34,454 nucleotides of DNA from Lachnospiraceae bacterium (GTDB taxonomy: Bacteria; Bacillota; Clostridia; Lachnospirales; Lachnospiraceae). The first letter of the stretch is position 1, and each line of letters begins with the position of its first letter. This document shows, piece by piece, positions 16,159-24,051 of this stretch. The stretch spans positions 1 to 34,454 of the forward strand of contig JAFRWN010000078.1 of assembly GCA_017437965.1 (NCBI GenBank), given 5' to 3'. The notes below the pieces were generated by a model. The model had not been told where the DNA came from. It searched no databases and saw nothing but the letters and a program-made list of their open reading frames with translations. The translations under genes and the position numbers were made by a program.

Positions 16159-16665
16159 ATGGCAAACAACTATAATTCAAACAAAAAGGAGGACAAGAAG
16201 GAGAAAAAAGGCGGCGGAATAAAGATCGGCCTCGGAGCAATCCTTCTTCTTTTGATACTTTTCCTTCTCTGGTTCTTCGGTTTAGGAAAGGGTCTTGGCC
16301 TTGGCGACGGAAAGAGCTTCTTCGGACTTGAAAGTTCTTCATCCAAGGGCTCGGGCGATGCTGATTCGGCAACCAAGTCAAATCCCGCAAGTTCTTCTGT
16401 AGAAAGCTCTTCAGCAGAAGCACCTGCCGAAAGCGTTGATCCCGCTGAGGATGGCAAGGTTGAGATTACCGTTAACAAGGACGGAAAGATTGTTGCAGAC
16501 GGAAAAGAACTTGCCGATGCGGCAGCACTCAAGACTTTCCTTACGGAAGTTAACAAAGATGGTGTAAAGTATACTCTTGTTGATAATGATTCAGAAGTTG
16601 GCGTATATACCGCAGTAAAGGCAGTTCTTGACGAACTGAAGCTTGATTATACAGAGAATAAATAA
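16159..16665 (+). CDS. Membrane-anchored protein with ExbD-like extracellular domain
   Basis: This 168-residue protein starts at an ATG preceded by TGGAGGT, 19 bases after the ExbD-like gene. The N terminus is very Lys-rich (about 1-20), then one membrane helix with many Leu (about 21-43), a Ser/Ala-rich linker (about 55-95) and a C-terminal domain of about 70 residues. That domain begins VEITVNKDGKIVADGKEL and ends AVKAVLDELKLDYTE, which resembles the periplasmic domain of ExbD/TolR proteins (strand, helix, strand, helix). Unlike ExbD, the helix has no Asp, so it probably does not carry protons. It may be a force-transmitting or sensing third subunit. I do not know a named family for it. Confidence 0.7.
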   Translation: MANNYNSNKKEDKKEKKGGGIKIGLGAILLLLILFLLWFFGLGKGLGLGDGKSFFGLESSSSKGSGDADSATKSNPASSSVESSSAEAPAESVDPAEDGKVEITVNKDGKIVADGKELADAAALKTFLTEVNKDGVKYTLVDNDSEVGVYTAVKAVLDELKLDYTENK

Positions 16666-16692
16666 TTTTCTTTTACCCCATTACATTATGCA

Positions 16693-16735
16693 AATACCCC
16701 GGAAATCCTTCGGTTCCCGGGGTATTATTCTGTCT
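16693..16735. terminator. Hairpin terminator between convergent operons
   Basis: The arms aataccccggaa (16693-16704) and ttcccggggtatt (16714-16726) form a stable stem with one bulge. The plus strand continues attctgtctt, only moderately T-rich. It ends the ExbB/ExbD-like operon and may also stop the opposing transcript ending with malQ at 16746. Confidence 0.65.
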
Positions 16736-16745
16736 TAATGTTTTT

Positions 16746-18254
16746 TTACTTTCTTGAGAACATTCCTGCCATCCAGTCAAGATACTTTACATCGACTTTC
16801 TTTTCGGCATCCGGAAGCATTCTCCACTGCCAGTTTGTACCACAGGTTGCAGGCTCATTGATCCTTGCATGATTGTCAAGCTTTAAAAGATCCTGCATCT
16901 GGAAAATCACGGTATCTGCTGTGCTTTCATACATTTTCCTGATAATCTGCATGTGAAGCTCTTCATCCTTTAAGATTCCGAAGTAGCCCTTCATCCAGTC
17001 AAACTGCCAGCGCTCGCGGTTACCTAACCAACCGGCGAGAGTCTCATTATCATGGGTACCTGCATAAAGCACGGTATTGGTGTCCTTGTAATTATGAGGC
17101 AGATAAGGATTTCCGGAATTTCCGTCACAGCCGAACTCGAGTATCTTCATGCCGGGATAGCCGCATTTTGCCATCAGGTCGGTAACGGGTTTGGTGATCA
17201 CTCCGAGGTCCTCTGCTATTACATGTCCGCTTCCCATGATAGAATCGATGACAGCGGTAAGCTTTGCTCCGGGACCCTTTCTCCATTTGCCCTTCTTTGC
17301 GGTCTTTGCCTTTCCGGGTATCGACCAGTAATTTACAACACCGATGAAATGGTCAATTCTTATCACATCATAGAGTGCTGCATTTGCCCTGATACGCTCT
17401 CTCCACCACTTGAAATCGTTCTTTTCAAGATATTCCCAGTTGTAAAGAGGGTTGCCCCAGCGCTGTCCGTCGGCGGAAAATACATCCGGGGGAACTCCTG
17501 CGATATTGATGGGTTTTACATCCTCATCGAGCTCGAATATTTCCTTATGTGCCCATGCATCCGCACTGTCCATTGCAACGTAAAGCGGAATGTCGCCGAT
17601 AAGCTCTATGCCTTTTTCGTTGGCATAGTCCCTTACCTTGTGCCACTGTTCGAAAACAGTGAACTGCATATATTTCTGGAATTCGATTTCCTCAGCAAGC
17701 TCTGTCCTGTATTTCTTTACTGCAGATGGTTTTCTGAGCCTTATGTCTTTTTCCCATTCCTGCCAGGGAGCGCCTTTGAATTCACTCTTCAAAGCCATGA
17801 AGAGTGCAAAATCCTCAAGCCAGTACTTTGAATCCTTTTCAAATTTCTTGTAGGCAGCACTTTCCTTATATTTGCCCTTAGTCTTGTCAAAAGCTTTTTT
17901 AAGAACCGTGTACCTGTTTTCATAGAGCTTTCCGTAGTCTACATATTCCGGATTGGTTCCGAAATTCACCTTGTCAAGCTCCTTTTTGTCAAGAAGCCCC
18001 TGCTCGCAAAGTTCGGTAAGGTCGATAAAGTAAGGATTTCCCGCGAATGCCGAAAAGCCCTGATAAGGACTGTCCCCGTAGCTTGTGGGACCGATAGGAA
18101 GTACCTGCCAGTATCTGCTGCCCGTCGAAGCAACAAAATCAACAAACTTTATGGCCTCCTTTCCGAGTGTGCCGCAGCCATAGGGTGAGGGAAGCGAAAA
18201 TACCGGCATCAGTATGCCTGCTCCTCTTCTCCTCGTGTTCTCCTGTTTTTTCAT
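16746..18254 (-). CDS. malQ: 4-alpha-glucanotransferase (amylomaltase, GH77)
   Basis: This 502-residue protein, the usual length for short amylomaltases, transfers alpha-1,4-glucan segments between maltodextrins, releasing glucose, in the cytoplasm. The GH77 motifs are complete: PSPYGCGTLG near the start, QGFSAFAGNPYFIDL, nucleophile Asp301 in VIRIDHFIG, acid/base Glu348 in AEDLG and Asp402 in THDNET. AAAAAGG precedes the ATG. It is the last gene in a long minus-strand series, 24 bases after the FtsE-like ATPase, and no other glycogen or maltose gene is nearby. Function is secure. Confidence 0.95.
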   Translation of the reverse strand: MKKQENTRRRGAGILMPVFSLPSPYGCGTLGKEAIKFVDFVASTGSRYWQVLPIGPTSYGDSPYQGFSAFAGNPYFIDLTELCEQGLLDKKELDKVNFGTNPEYVDYGKLYENRYTVLKKAFDKTKGKYKESAAYKKFEKDSKYWLEDFALFMALKSEFKGAPWQEWEKDIRLRKPSAVKKYRTELAEEIEFQKYMQFTVFEQWHKVRDYANEKGIELIGDIPLYVAMDSADAWAHKEIFELDEDVKPINIAGVPPDVFSADGQRWGNPLYNWEYLEKNDFKWWRERIRANAALYDVIRIDHFIGVVNYWSIPGKAKTAKKGKWRKGPGAKLTAVIDSIMGSGHVIAEDLGVITKPVTDLMAKCGYPGMKILEFGCDGNSGNPYLPHNYKDTNTVLYAGTHDNETLAGWLGNRERWQFDWMKGYFGILKDEELHMQIIRKMYESTADTVIFQMQDLLKLDNHARINEPATCGTNWQWRMLPDAEKKVDVKYLDWMAGMFSRK

Positions 18255-18278
18255 AGACCTTTTTTACCTTTCGATATA

Positions 18279-19391
18279 TTATTTCTTTATTTTGTTCAGA
18301 CGTGACTTTCTTGTGATAAGCTCATTCCACTCATCATCATCGTCATCCGGAGGAGTCATCTCGTCCCTTTCGAATTCCTCATCGGGATCATAGTCCGGAG
18401 CCGCAAATCCAAGTTCCTCGTCCTCTTCTTCCTCTTCGAAGTCATAGTCTTTTTCGCTCACTTCTTCTTTCACATCTTCTGCCGGCTTGGTATCGCCAAG
18501 CATTGAATATGCAACCGCTGCGACTGCATTGTCGAAGTCGAAGTCATCACTTCCCTCTTCAGAAGCCTCCTGCACATCGGCCTCGGCCTTAACTTCCTCT
18601 GTCTCGGTATCATCTGCCTGTGCTTCATCTGCCTGTGCTTCGTCTGCCTGAATCTCTTCAGCCTCGTCCATCACTTCATCTTCATATTTCTCTTCGTCGG
18701 TTTCTTCCCTGACTTCCATTGCCTCTTCGGGAGAGTAATCGGTCTCGTCACCCGGAAGAACACCCTCTGAAATCGGAACTATCCTGTGGCACCTTGCAGC
18801 AATCCTCTTGCTGTGGGTGGTCATTACGATGGTATAGCCGGCGCTGTTCAGTATTTCAAGAAGCTCAAGCATATGCTCTGTTTCATAGCCCTCAAGTATA
18901 TCCGTAGGCTCATCGCAGAAAATGATGTCCGGCTCTTTTATCATGGCCCTGCCGATGCAGACCTTCTGCTTTTCAAAAGGAGTAAGCTCCCTCGGGAAAT
19001 AACGTCCTTTGTCCTTTATTCCGAGGGTCTTGAGTACATCCCTCGCAACCTTTTTCTTTGTCTTGTCATTACCTCTTCTGTGCGCAAGTGCGATCAGAAG
19101 GTTTTCATAGACCGTCATATTCGGAACAAGTATGGGCTCGGTCGGAATATATGCAATGCTCTTTCTTCTCAGCCTGTTGAACTTGAAGCCCGACAGCTTT
19201 TTTCCATCATAGAAAATCTGTCCGGATGAAGGACGGAGTATTCCGACAAGCATCTGTATAAGTGTGGTCATGCCGCTGCCGCGTTTTCCGACAAGTGCGA
19301 TGAACTCTCCCTCTTCGACTCTCAGATTGAAGTCATCGATTATTACATCCTGGCCGAATTTTCTGCCCAGATTTCTAGCTTCATAAACCAT
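18279..19391 (-). CDS. FtsE-like ABC ATPase with degenerate motifs and acidic C-terminal tail
   Basis: This protein has 370 residues. The first 215 form an ABC ATPase domain closest in layout to FtsE/LolD. Key motifs are altered: Walker A reads GKRGSGMTT (35-43) with Met41 in place of the catalytic Lys; the Q-loop region reads AYIPTEP instead of a Gln-containing motif; and the signature reads LTPFEKQKV instead of LSGGEQQRV. Walker B (DIIFCDEPTD) and the H-loop (TTHSK) remain. Residues 215-370 are a long, mostly Asp/Glu tail with a QADEA repeat, ending in a basic stretch (TRKSRLNKIKK). The Met codon is ATG at 19271-19269. The gene lies 12 bases after an FtsX-like permease, so the pair forms a complex. 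It probably has weak or no ATP hydrolysis and may be regulatory; this is inference. AGGAGG precedes the ATG. Confidence 0.82.
   Translation of the reverse strand: MVYEARNLGRKFGQDVIIDDFNLRVEEGEFIALVGKRGSGMTTLIQMLVGILRPSSGQIFYDGKKLSGFKFNRLRRKSIAYIPTEPILVPNMTVYENLLIALAHRRGNDKTKKKVARDVLKTLGIKDKGRYFPRELTPFEKQKVCIGRAMIKEPDIIFCDEPTDILEGYETEHMLELLEILNSAGYTIVMTTHSKRIAARCHRIVPISEGVLPGDETDYSPEEAMEVREETDEEKYEDEVMDEAEEIQADEAQADEAQADDTETEEVKAEADVQEASEEGSDDFDFDNAVAAVAYSMLGDTKPAEDVKEEVSEKDYDFEEEEEDEELGFAAPDYDPDEEFERDEMTPPDDDDDEWNELITRKSRLNKIKK
18611..18655 (-). repeat. Three tandem 15-base repeats coding QADEA
   Basis: The unit catctgcctgtgctt occurs at 18611-18625 and 18626-18640, with a diverged third copy at 18641-18655. 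It encodes the QADEA repeats in the acidic tail of the FtsE-like protein, in frame. Copy number could vary by slippage without breaking the gene. Confidence 0.75.
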
Positions 19392-19403
19392 AATCAGTGC
19401 CTC

Positions 19404-20735
19404 CTATATCCTTCTGAGTATTTTTCCGGTGTTCCAGATCAACAGTCTCACGGTCACAACCGCAAAACCGACTGCAGCGATTATTGCAGCAGGAGTGATA
19501 TATTCCTTCAGATCAATAAAGTTTGTCTTTAATAACTTCATGATTCCGAAATAGAGTGCATATGAAGGAAATACCGTAAATACAAACCATAGTGCGATCT
19601 GCAGCATGTAGATCAGCCAGAATTCTATCTTTCCGGTTCCGTTTATATATGAAAGGAATTCATAGCGCTGATTCCTTGAAATCGACATCAGAAGGAACAT
19701 CACAAGCAGTGCACCCGCAATGATGATCGCGCCCATAGCAATATTCTTAAGGGTTCCCCTGATATCATCAATCTTATCATTATAGAGAAGTTTATTGTCG
19801 TAATCAGCCTCATTTATCCTGATCTTGAAGAAGTCCGAAAGCTTCTTTCCTGTATTTGTGGCATTGTTTTCGCTTAACAGCTTGTCAATATATTTCTGAA
19901 GTTCATCCGGCTTCATGTCGGAAATGATCACACCACGGTTACGCATATCATAGATATGCTCCCAGTATTCTCTTCTTGCCTGGGGATTTGCATTGGAGCT
20001 TGAAGTTCCGATATCGCGGAGAGGAATGATTATCGCACCGGAAAGATCATAATTCTTGTTGCCAAGGGTTATGGTCTCGGACTTGACCTCATCGTTCGAC
20101 ATGTTGATAAAGCCCTTCAGCTTCAGCTTATAGTCGATGCTGTATTCCTCGTCTATGGTCTTGACCCTGCTTACCGAATATCCCTCGTTATCAGCAAGTG
20201 CCTGTACCTCTCCAATCCATGCATAATCATAATACACGGGAAGGATTGCGTCGTAATCCATGTCACCTTCAAAAAGTGTGATAAACTTCTCTGCGAAAGG
20301 AGAACGTATTGCCGTATTCCTGTCGATAAAGAAAACACGCACTTCATAGTTTGTGTGGAAAACTCCTTGGTCATCCTGTGAAGTCTTGGTTCTCGTGCTG
20401 ATGTCGAGTGCCGAAGGATTTTTCAGTCCCACAACCGTTCCGGAGGAAACATAGTAGGAATAATAATCAAAAACCTTAGACCCTGTCAGCATATCATTCA
20501 GGGCTCTGCGCACAACAAGCTTGTCTACGGAATCCATATTCTCGACCACAAGGTCATAGGTGTATTCCTTTTTCTCATTGTTCTCGTTTTTTCCGAAGGA
20601 GTCCTCAACAGTGCTGTCAAGTCCCTTGCAGAATATATGCAGTGTAAGTGCACATATGCTCCAAAGAATGATAAGAAACAGCAGATGCCTGCGCCTCTTC
20701 ATCAGAACACCGAGTTCGCCGAAAAATCTTTTCAT
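19404..20735 (-). CDS. FtsX-like permease of an ABC complex
   Basis: This 443-residue protein has a basic start, one helix at about 18-36 (LLFLIILWSICALTLHIF), an extracellular region of about 290 residues and three C-terminal helices (about 335-360, 375-400 and 412-432), giving the 1+3 layout of FtsX/MacB-type permeases. The C terminus is basic. The extracellular part is much longer than in FtsX (about 100 residues in that family) and has no motif I recognise. It is adjacent to the degenerate ATPase (12-base gap) and 32 bases downstream of metG. FtsX-type complexes usually transmit a signal to wall hydrolases or extract lipids; which applies here is unknown. Confidence 0.78.
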   Translation of the reverse strand: MKRFFGELGVLMKRRRHLLFLIILWSICALTLHIFCKGLDSTVEDSFGKNENNEKKEYTYDLVVENMDSVDKLVVRRALNDMLTGSKVFDYYSYYVSSGTVVGLKNPSALDISTRTKTSQDDQGVFHTNYEVRVFFIDRNTAIRSPFAEKFITLFEGDMDYDAILPVYYDYAWIGEVQALADNEGYSVSRVKTIDEEYSIDYKLKLKGFINMSNDEVKSETITLGNKNYDLSGAIIIPLRDIGTSSSNANPQARREYWEHIYDMRNRGVIISDMKPDELQKYIDKLLSENNATNTGKKLSDFFKIRINEADYDNKLLYNDKIDDIRGTLKNIAMGAIIIAGALLVMFLLMSISRNQRYEFLSYINGTGKIEFWLIYMLQIALWFVFTVFPSYALYFGIMKLLKTNFIDLKEYITPAAIIAAVGFAVVTVRLLIWNTGKILRRI

Positions 20736-20767
20736 ATACAGTCCTCCAAGCTGTAAACTTTAGAAAC

Positions 20768-22792
20768 CTAGCAGATTTCTGCACCGGCAGGCATTGCCTT
20801 GTCGGTGGTAAGAAGGGAAAGCTCGCCTTCGGCGTTTTCCGCACATAAAAGCATTCCCTCCGATTTGATTCCCGCAAGCTCGGCAGGCTTAAGGTTTACA
20901 AGCACGCAAACCTGCTTTCCTACCATCTGCTCGGGTGAATATGACTTCTTGATGCCGGATACGATCTGAAGCACCTTGCTTCCTACCCTTACCTGGCTTA
21001 CAAGCAGTTTCTTTGATTTCTTTACTTCCTCGCACTTCTCGATCACACCAACGCGGAGTGAAAGCTTTGCGAAGTCGCCGTATTCTATTTCATCGGCAAA
21101 AGGCACATCCATTATTCCGGCATCGGTATTGTCTTCGCTCTTTACAGGCTCAACTGCCTTTCCGGTATTCTTTGCGATCATGGCCTGCTCAGCCTCATAC
21201 TCTGCCTTCTGCTGTGCCTGTATCTTTTCAACCTCGGGAAGAACAAGCTTGGGATCGAGTCTTGCAAAAAGAATCTCGGGTGCCGCACTTACCTTTCCGC
21301 CGTCAGGATAGAGACCGAATTTATCGAGCTCATCTATGTTCCTTAAGCTTGTTCCCAGTTCCTCTGCTATCTTCTTTCCTGTCTCGGGAAGGAAGTTCAC
21401 AAGAAGGCTTGCACCTATCAGTATGCTTTCTGTAAGGTTATAGAGAACCTCTGCAAGCCTGGGCTTATCCTCCTCATTCTTTGCAAGAGCCCAGGGAGTA
21501 GTCTCGTCGATATATTTATTGCAACGCTTGAAGAGTGTGAATATCTCCGTAAGGGCATCTGCCACACGAAGCTTGTCCATCTTTTCAGCAACCTTTGCCT
21601 TTGTGGAAACAGCAAGTTCCTTAAGCTCGGCATCTACATCGTCAGTCACGCCGCTTCTCTTTACGATGCCGTCAAAATATTTATTGCTCATGGAAACCGT
21701 CCTGTTTACAAGGTTTCCGAGAGTATTGGCAAGATCGGAGTTTGTACGTTCGATCATTAAATCCCATGTGATCACACCGTCATTTTCAAAAGGCATCTCA
21801 TGAAGCACGAAATATCTTACCGCATCAACGCCGAAAAGCTTTACAAGGTCATCGGCATAGATAACGTTGCCCTTTGACTTGCTCATCTTCTCGCCGCCCT
21901 GAAGCAGCCAGGGATGACCGAACACCTGCTTGGGCAGGGGCTCGCCGAGTGCCATCAGGAAGATGGGCCAGTAAATTGTATGGAAACGAATGATGTCCTT
22001 TCCGATAAGGTGAAGGTCGGCAGGCCAGAACTTCTTATACTGTTCTGAAGAATTTCCGTCGGCATCATAACCGATACCGGTGATATAGTTTGTAAGGGCG
22101 TCAAGCCATACATATACGACATGTTTGTCATCAAAATCAACAGGGATACCCCACTTGAACGATGAACGTGAAACGCAGAGGTCCTGAAGGCCGGGAAGAA
22201 GGAAATTGTTCATCATTTCGTTCTTGCGGCTTACGGGCTGTATGAACTCGGGATGGGTATTTATATGCTCGATCAGTCTGTCGGCATATTTGCTCATCTT
22301 GAAGAAGTAAGCCTCCTCTTTTGCCGGAACAACTTCACGGCCGCAGTCGGGGCACTTTCCGTCCACAAGCTGGGATTCGGTCCAGAAGGATTCGCAGGGA
22401 GTGCAGTAAAGTCCTTCATATGCTCCTTTATAGATATCGCCCTGCTCATAGAGCTTCTTGAAAATCTTCTGTACCTGCTTCTCATGGTCCGCATCAGTAG
22501 TTCTTATGAACTTGTCGTAGCTTGTGCCCATCAGATCCCAGATGGACTTTATCGTTCCTGCAACGTTGTCAACGAATTCCTTCGGTGTGCAGGCATTCTC
22601 AACTGCCTTCTGCTCTATCTTCTGGCCATGCTCATCGGTTCCTGTCTGGAAGAACACATCATAGCCTTCGAAACGCTTATATCTTGCAATTGCATCCGCA
22701 AGCACTGCCTCATAGGTATTTCCGATGTGAGGCTTGCCTGAGGTATAGGCGATTGCGGTGGTTATGTAGTAAGGTTTTTTACAGTCACACAT
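20768..22792 (-). CDS. metG: Methionyl-tRNA synthetase
   Basis: This 674-residue enzyme charges tRNA-Met in the cytoplasm. Its catalytic domain has the class I motifs PHIGNTYE (21-28) and KMSKS (302-306). The zinc knuckle cysteines are CTPCESFW and CPDCG, the pattern of the Zn-containing type. The anticodon-binding domain follows, and a C-terminal tRNA-binding (Trbp111-like) domain begins near residue 570 (FADEIEYGDFAKLSLRVGVIE, VLVNLKPAELAGIKSEGM). No T-box leader is present; the gap to the antiporter upstream is only 13 bases, so it is expressed from the shared transcript. Full length and intact. Confidence 0.97.
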   Translation of the reverse strand: MCDCKKPYYITTAIAYTSGKPHIGNTYEAVLADAIARYKRFEGYDVFFQTGTDEHGQKIEQKAVENACTPKEFVDNVAGTIKSIWDLMGTSYDKFIRTTDADHEKQVQKIFKKLYEQGDIYKGAYEGLYCTPCESFWTESQLVDGKCPDCGREVVPAKEEAYFFKMSKYADRLIEHINTHPEFIQPVSRKNEMMNNFLLPGLQDLCVSRSSFKWGIPVDFDDKHVVYVWLDALTNYITGIGYDADGNSSEQYKKFWPADLHLIGKDIIRFHTIYWPIFLMALGEPLPKQVFGHPWLLQGGEKMSKSKGNVIYADDLVKLFGVDAVRYFVLHEMPFENDGVITWDLMIERTNSDLANTLGNLVNRTVSMSNKYFDGIVKRSGVTDDVDAELKELAVSTKAKVAEKMDKLRVADALTEIFTLFKRCNKYIDETTPWALAKNEEDKPRLAEVLYNLTESILIGASLLVNFLPETGKKIAEELGTSLRNIDELDKFGLYPDGGKVSAAPEILFARLDPKLVLPEVEKIQAQQKAEYEAEQAMIAKNTGKAVEPVKSEDNTDAGIMDVPFADEIEYGDFAKLSLRVGVIEKCEEVKKSKKLLVSQVRVGSKVLQIVSGIKKSYSPEQMVGKQVCVLVNLKPAELAGIKSEGMLLCAENAEGELSLLTTDKAMPAGAEIC

Positions 22793-22805
22793 ATTAATCT
22801 CTCCT

Positions 22806-24032
22806 TTAAGCTTTCTGTTCTGCAGTCCCGGCGGTCTGTGTCTCCGGGCTGTCGGGACCGTTGGTTCCCGAAAATAAAGATTTTAAAAAAATCGGCGTTG
22901 CAATGCTTGATACAACGATCAGAAGTATTACCGATGCGAAGTATACCGAATCAACAAGTCCGGCCGCAAGGCCTTTCTGTGCAACGATAAGGGCAACCTC
23001 GCCTCTTGTCATCATGCCGACACCGATTATCAGATTTTCCTTTCCCTTAAAGCCGCAGAGCCTTCCTGCAAGCCCGCAGCCTACTATCTTGCCAAGCAGC
23101 GCTATCGCTATGAATCCAAGCGAAAACAGCAGGACTCCGGGATTTATGCTGCTGATGTTGGTCTTGAGACCGATCGATGCAAAGAATACGGGACCGAACA
23201 TCATGTATGAGCTTATGCTCATTTTCCGGTCTATATACTTTGAATTCCTTGTATTGCAAAGGATTATGCCCGCAAAATATGCACCGGTGATATCCGCAAT
23301 GCCGAAAACCTCCTCGGCAAGCCAAGCCATCAAAAAGCAGAGCGTAAGTCCGAATATCGGTATCCTCTGCGTATGGTCCCATCTGTTCTCCGCAAGCTCG
23401 AACAGGCGGTAGGTGATGTAGCCCACAACGATGCTGAAAGCAAAGAACAAAAGTATCTTAAGCAGCATCTTTCCGATGTTTGTATCGGCGCTGTCGCCGC
23501 TGAAGCCGATAACGACAGTCAGTACAACGATACCGATGATATCGTCGATTATCGCTGCGCTTACTATGGTTGTTCCGAGAACGGAATTTATCTTTCCGAG
23601 CTCCTTCAGCGTCTGTACCGTGATCGACACCGAGGTTGCGGTCATTATCGTTCCGATAAACACGGCCTGCATGAATTTTGTGGACCCGATCTCTGCAAAA
23701 CCGTAGTAGCAAAGATAATAAAGGGTTCCTGCCGCAAGCGGTACAAAAACTCCCGCAGTCGCGATAAGGCAGGCCTTAGGGCCCGTTTTCACCAGATCCT
23801 TTAAATCAGTTTCAAGTCCTGCCGAAAACATCAGTAGAACTACGCCGATTTCCGCCATTCCGGAAAGGAATTCTGTCTGGTTTACTATGTTGAGGCAGCT
23901 CGGTCCGATAAGCAGACCGGCCACTATCATTCCTACAACCTGGGGTGCACGGAGCTTCCTTGCAATTATCCCCAGAAATTTAGCACTGGCAATGATCACT
24001 GCCAGATCGAGAAACACGTCATATGACTTCAC
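22806..24032 (-). CDS. Cation:proton antiporter (CPA2 family)
   Basis: This 408-residue membrane protein has about 12 helices. It begins VFLDLAVIIASAKFLGIIARKL and contains VGMIVAGLLIGPS, a conserved CPA2 region. The ion-binding helix pair is recognisable in AAIIDDIIGIVVL, with the two adjacent Asp of Na+/H+ and K+/H+ exchangers (NapA/KefB type). The next conserved region is GMMTRGEVALIVAQKGLAAGL. No RCK/TrkA domain follows; the tail after the last helix is about 30 residues and polar. It should exchange Na+ or K+ for H+. The two Asp predict electrogenic exchange, but ion specificity cannot be set here. Gaps of 13 and 19 bases tie it to metG and the beta-propeller gene. Confidence 0.9.
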   Translation of the reverse strand: MKSYDVFLDLAVIIASAKFLGIIARKLRAPQVVGMIVAGLLIGPSCLNIVNQTEFLSGMAEIGVVLLMFSAGLETDLKDLVKTGPKACLIATAGVFVPLAAGTLYYLCYYGFAEIGSTKFMQAVFIGTIMTATSVSITVQTLKELGKINSVLGTTIVSAAIIDDIIGIVVLTVVIGFSGDSADTNIGKMLLKILLFFAFSIVVGYITYRLFELAENRWDHTQRIPIFGLTLCFLMAWLAEEVFGIADITGAYFAGIILCNTRNSKYIDRKMSISSYMMFGPVFFASIGLKTNISSINPGVLLFSLGFIAIALLGKIVGCGLAGRLCGFKGKENLIIGVGMMTRGEVALIVAQKGLAAGLVDSVYFASVILLIVVSSIATPIFLKSLFSGTNGPDSPETQTAGTAEQKA

Positions 24033-24051
24033 TTAACTCGCCTCCAAAAAT

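Noticed and set aside
14648..16665. Zorya-type anti-phage system
   Set aside because: The channel pair recalls ZorA/ZorB, but no ZorC/ZorD/ZorE genes follow and the second protein lacks an OmpA/MotB wall-binding domain.
17052..17831. 259-residue plus-strand frame within malQ
   Set aside because: It is opposite a complete, conserved GH77 enzyme and has no recognisable protein features.
22793..22805. T-box or other leader in front of metG
   Set aside because: Only 13 bases separate it from the preceding gene, with no room for a riboswitch.
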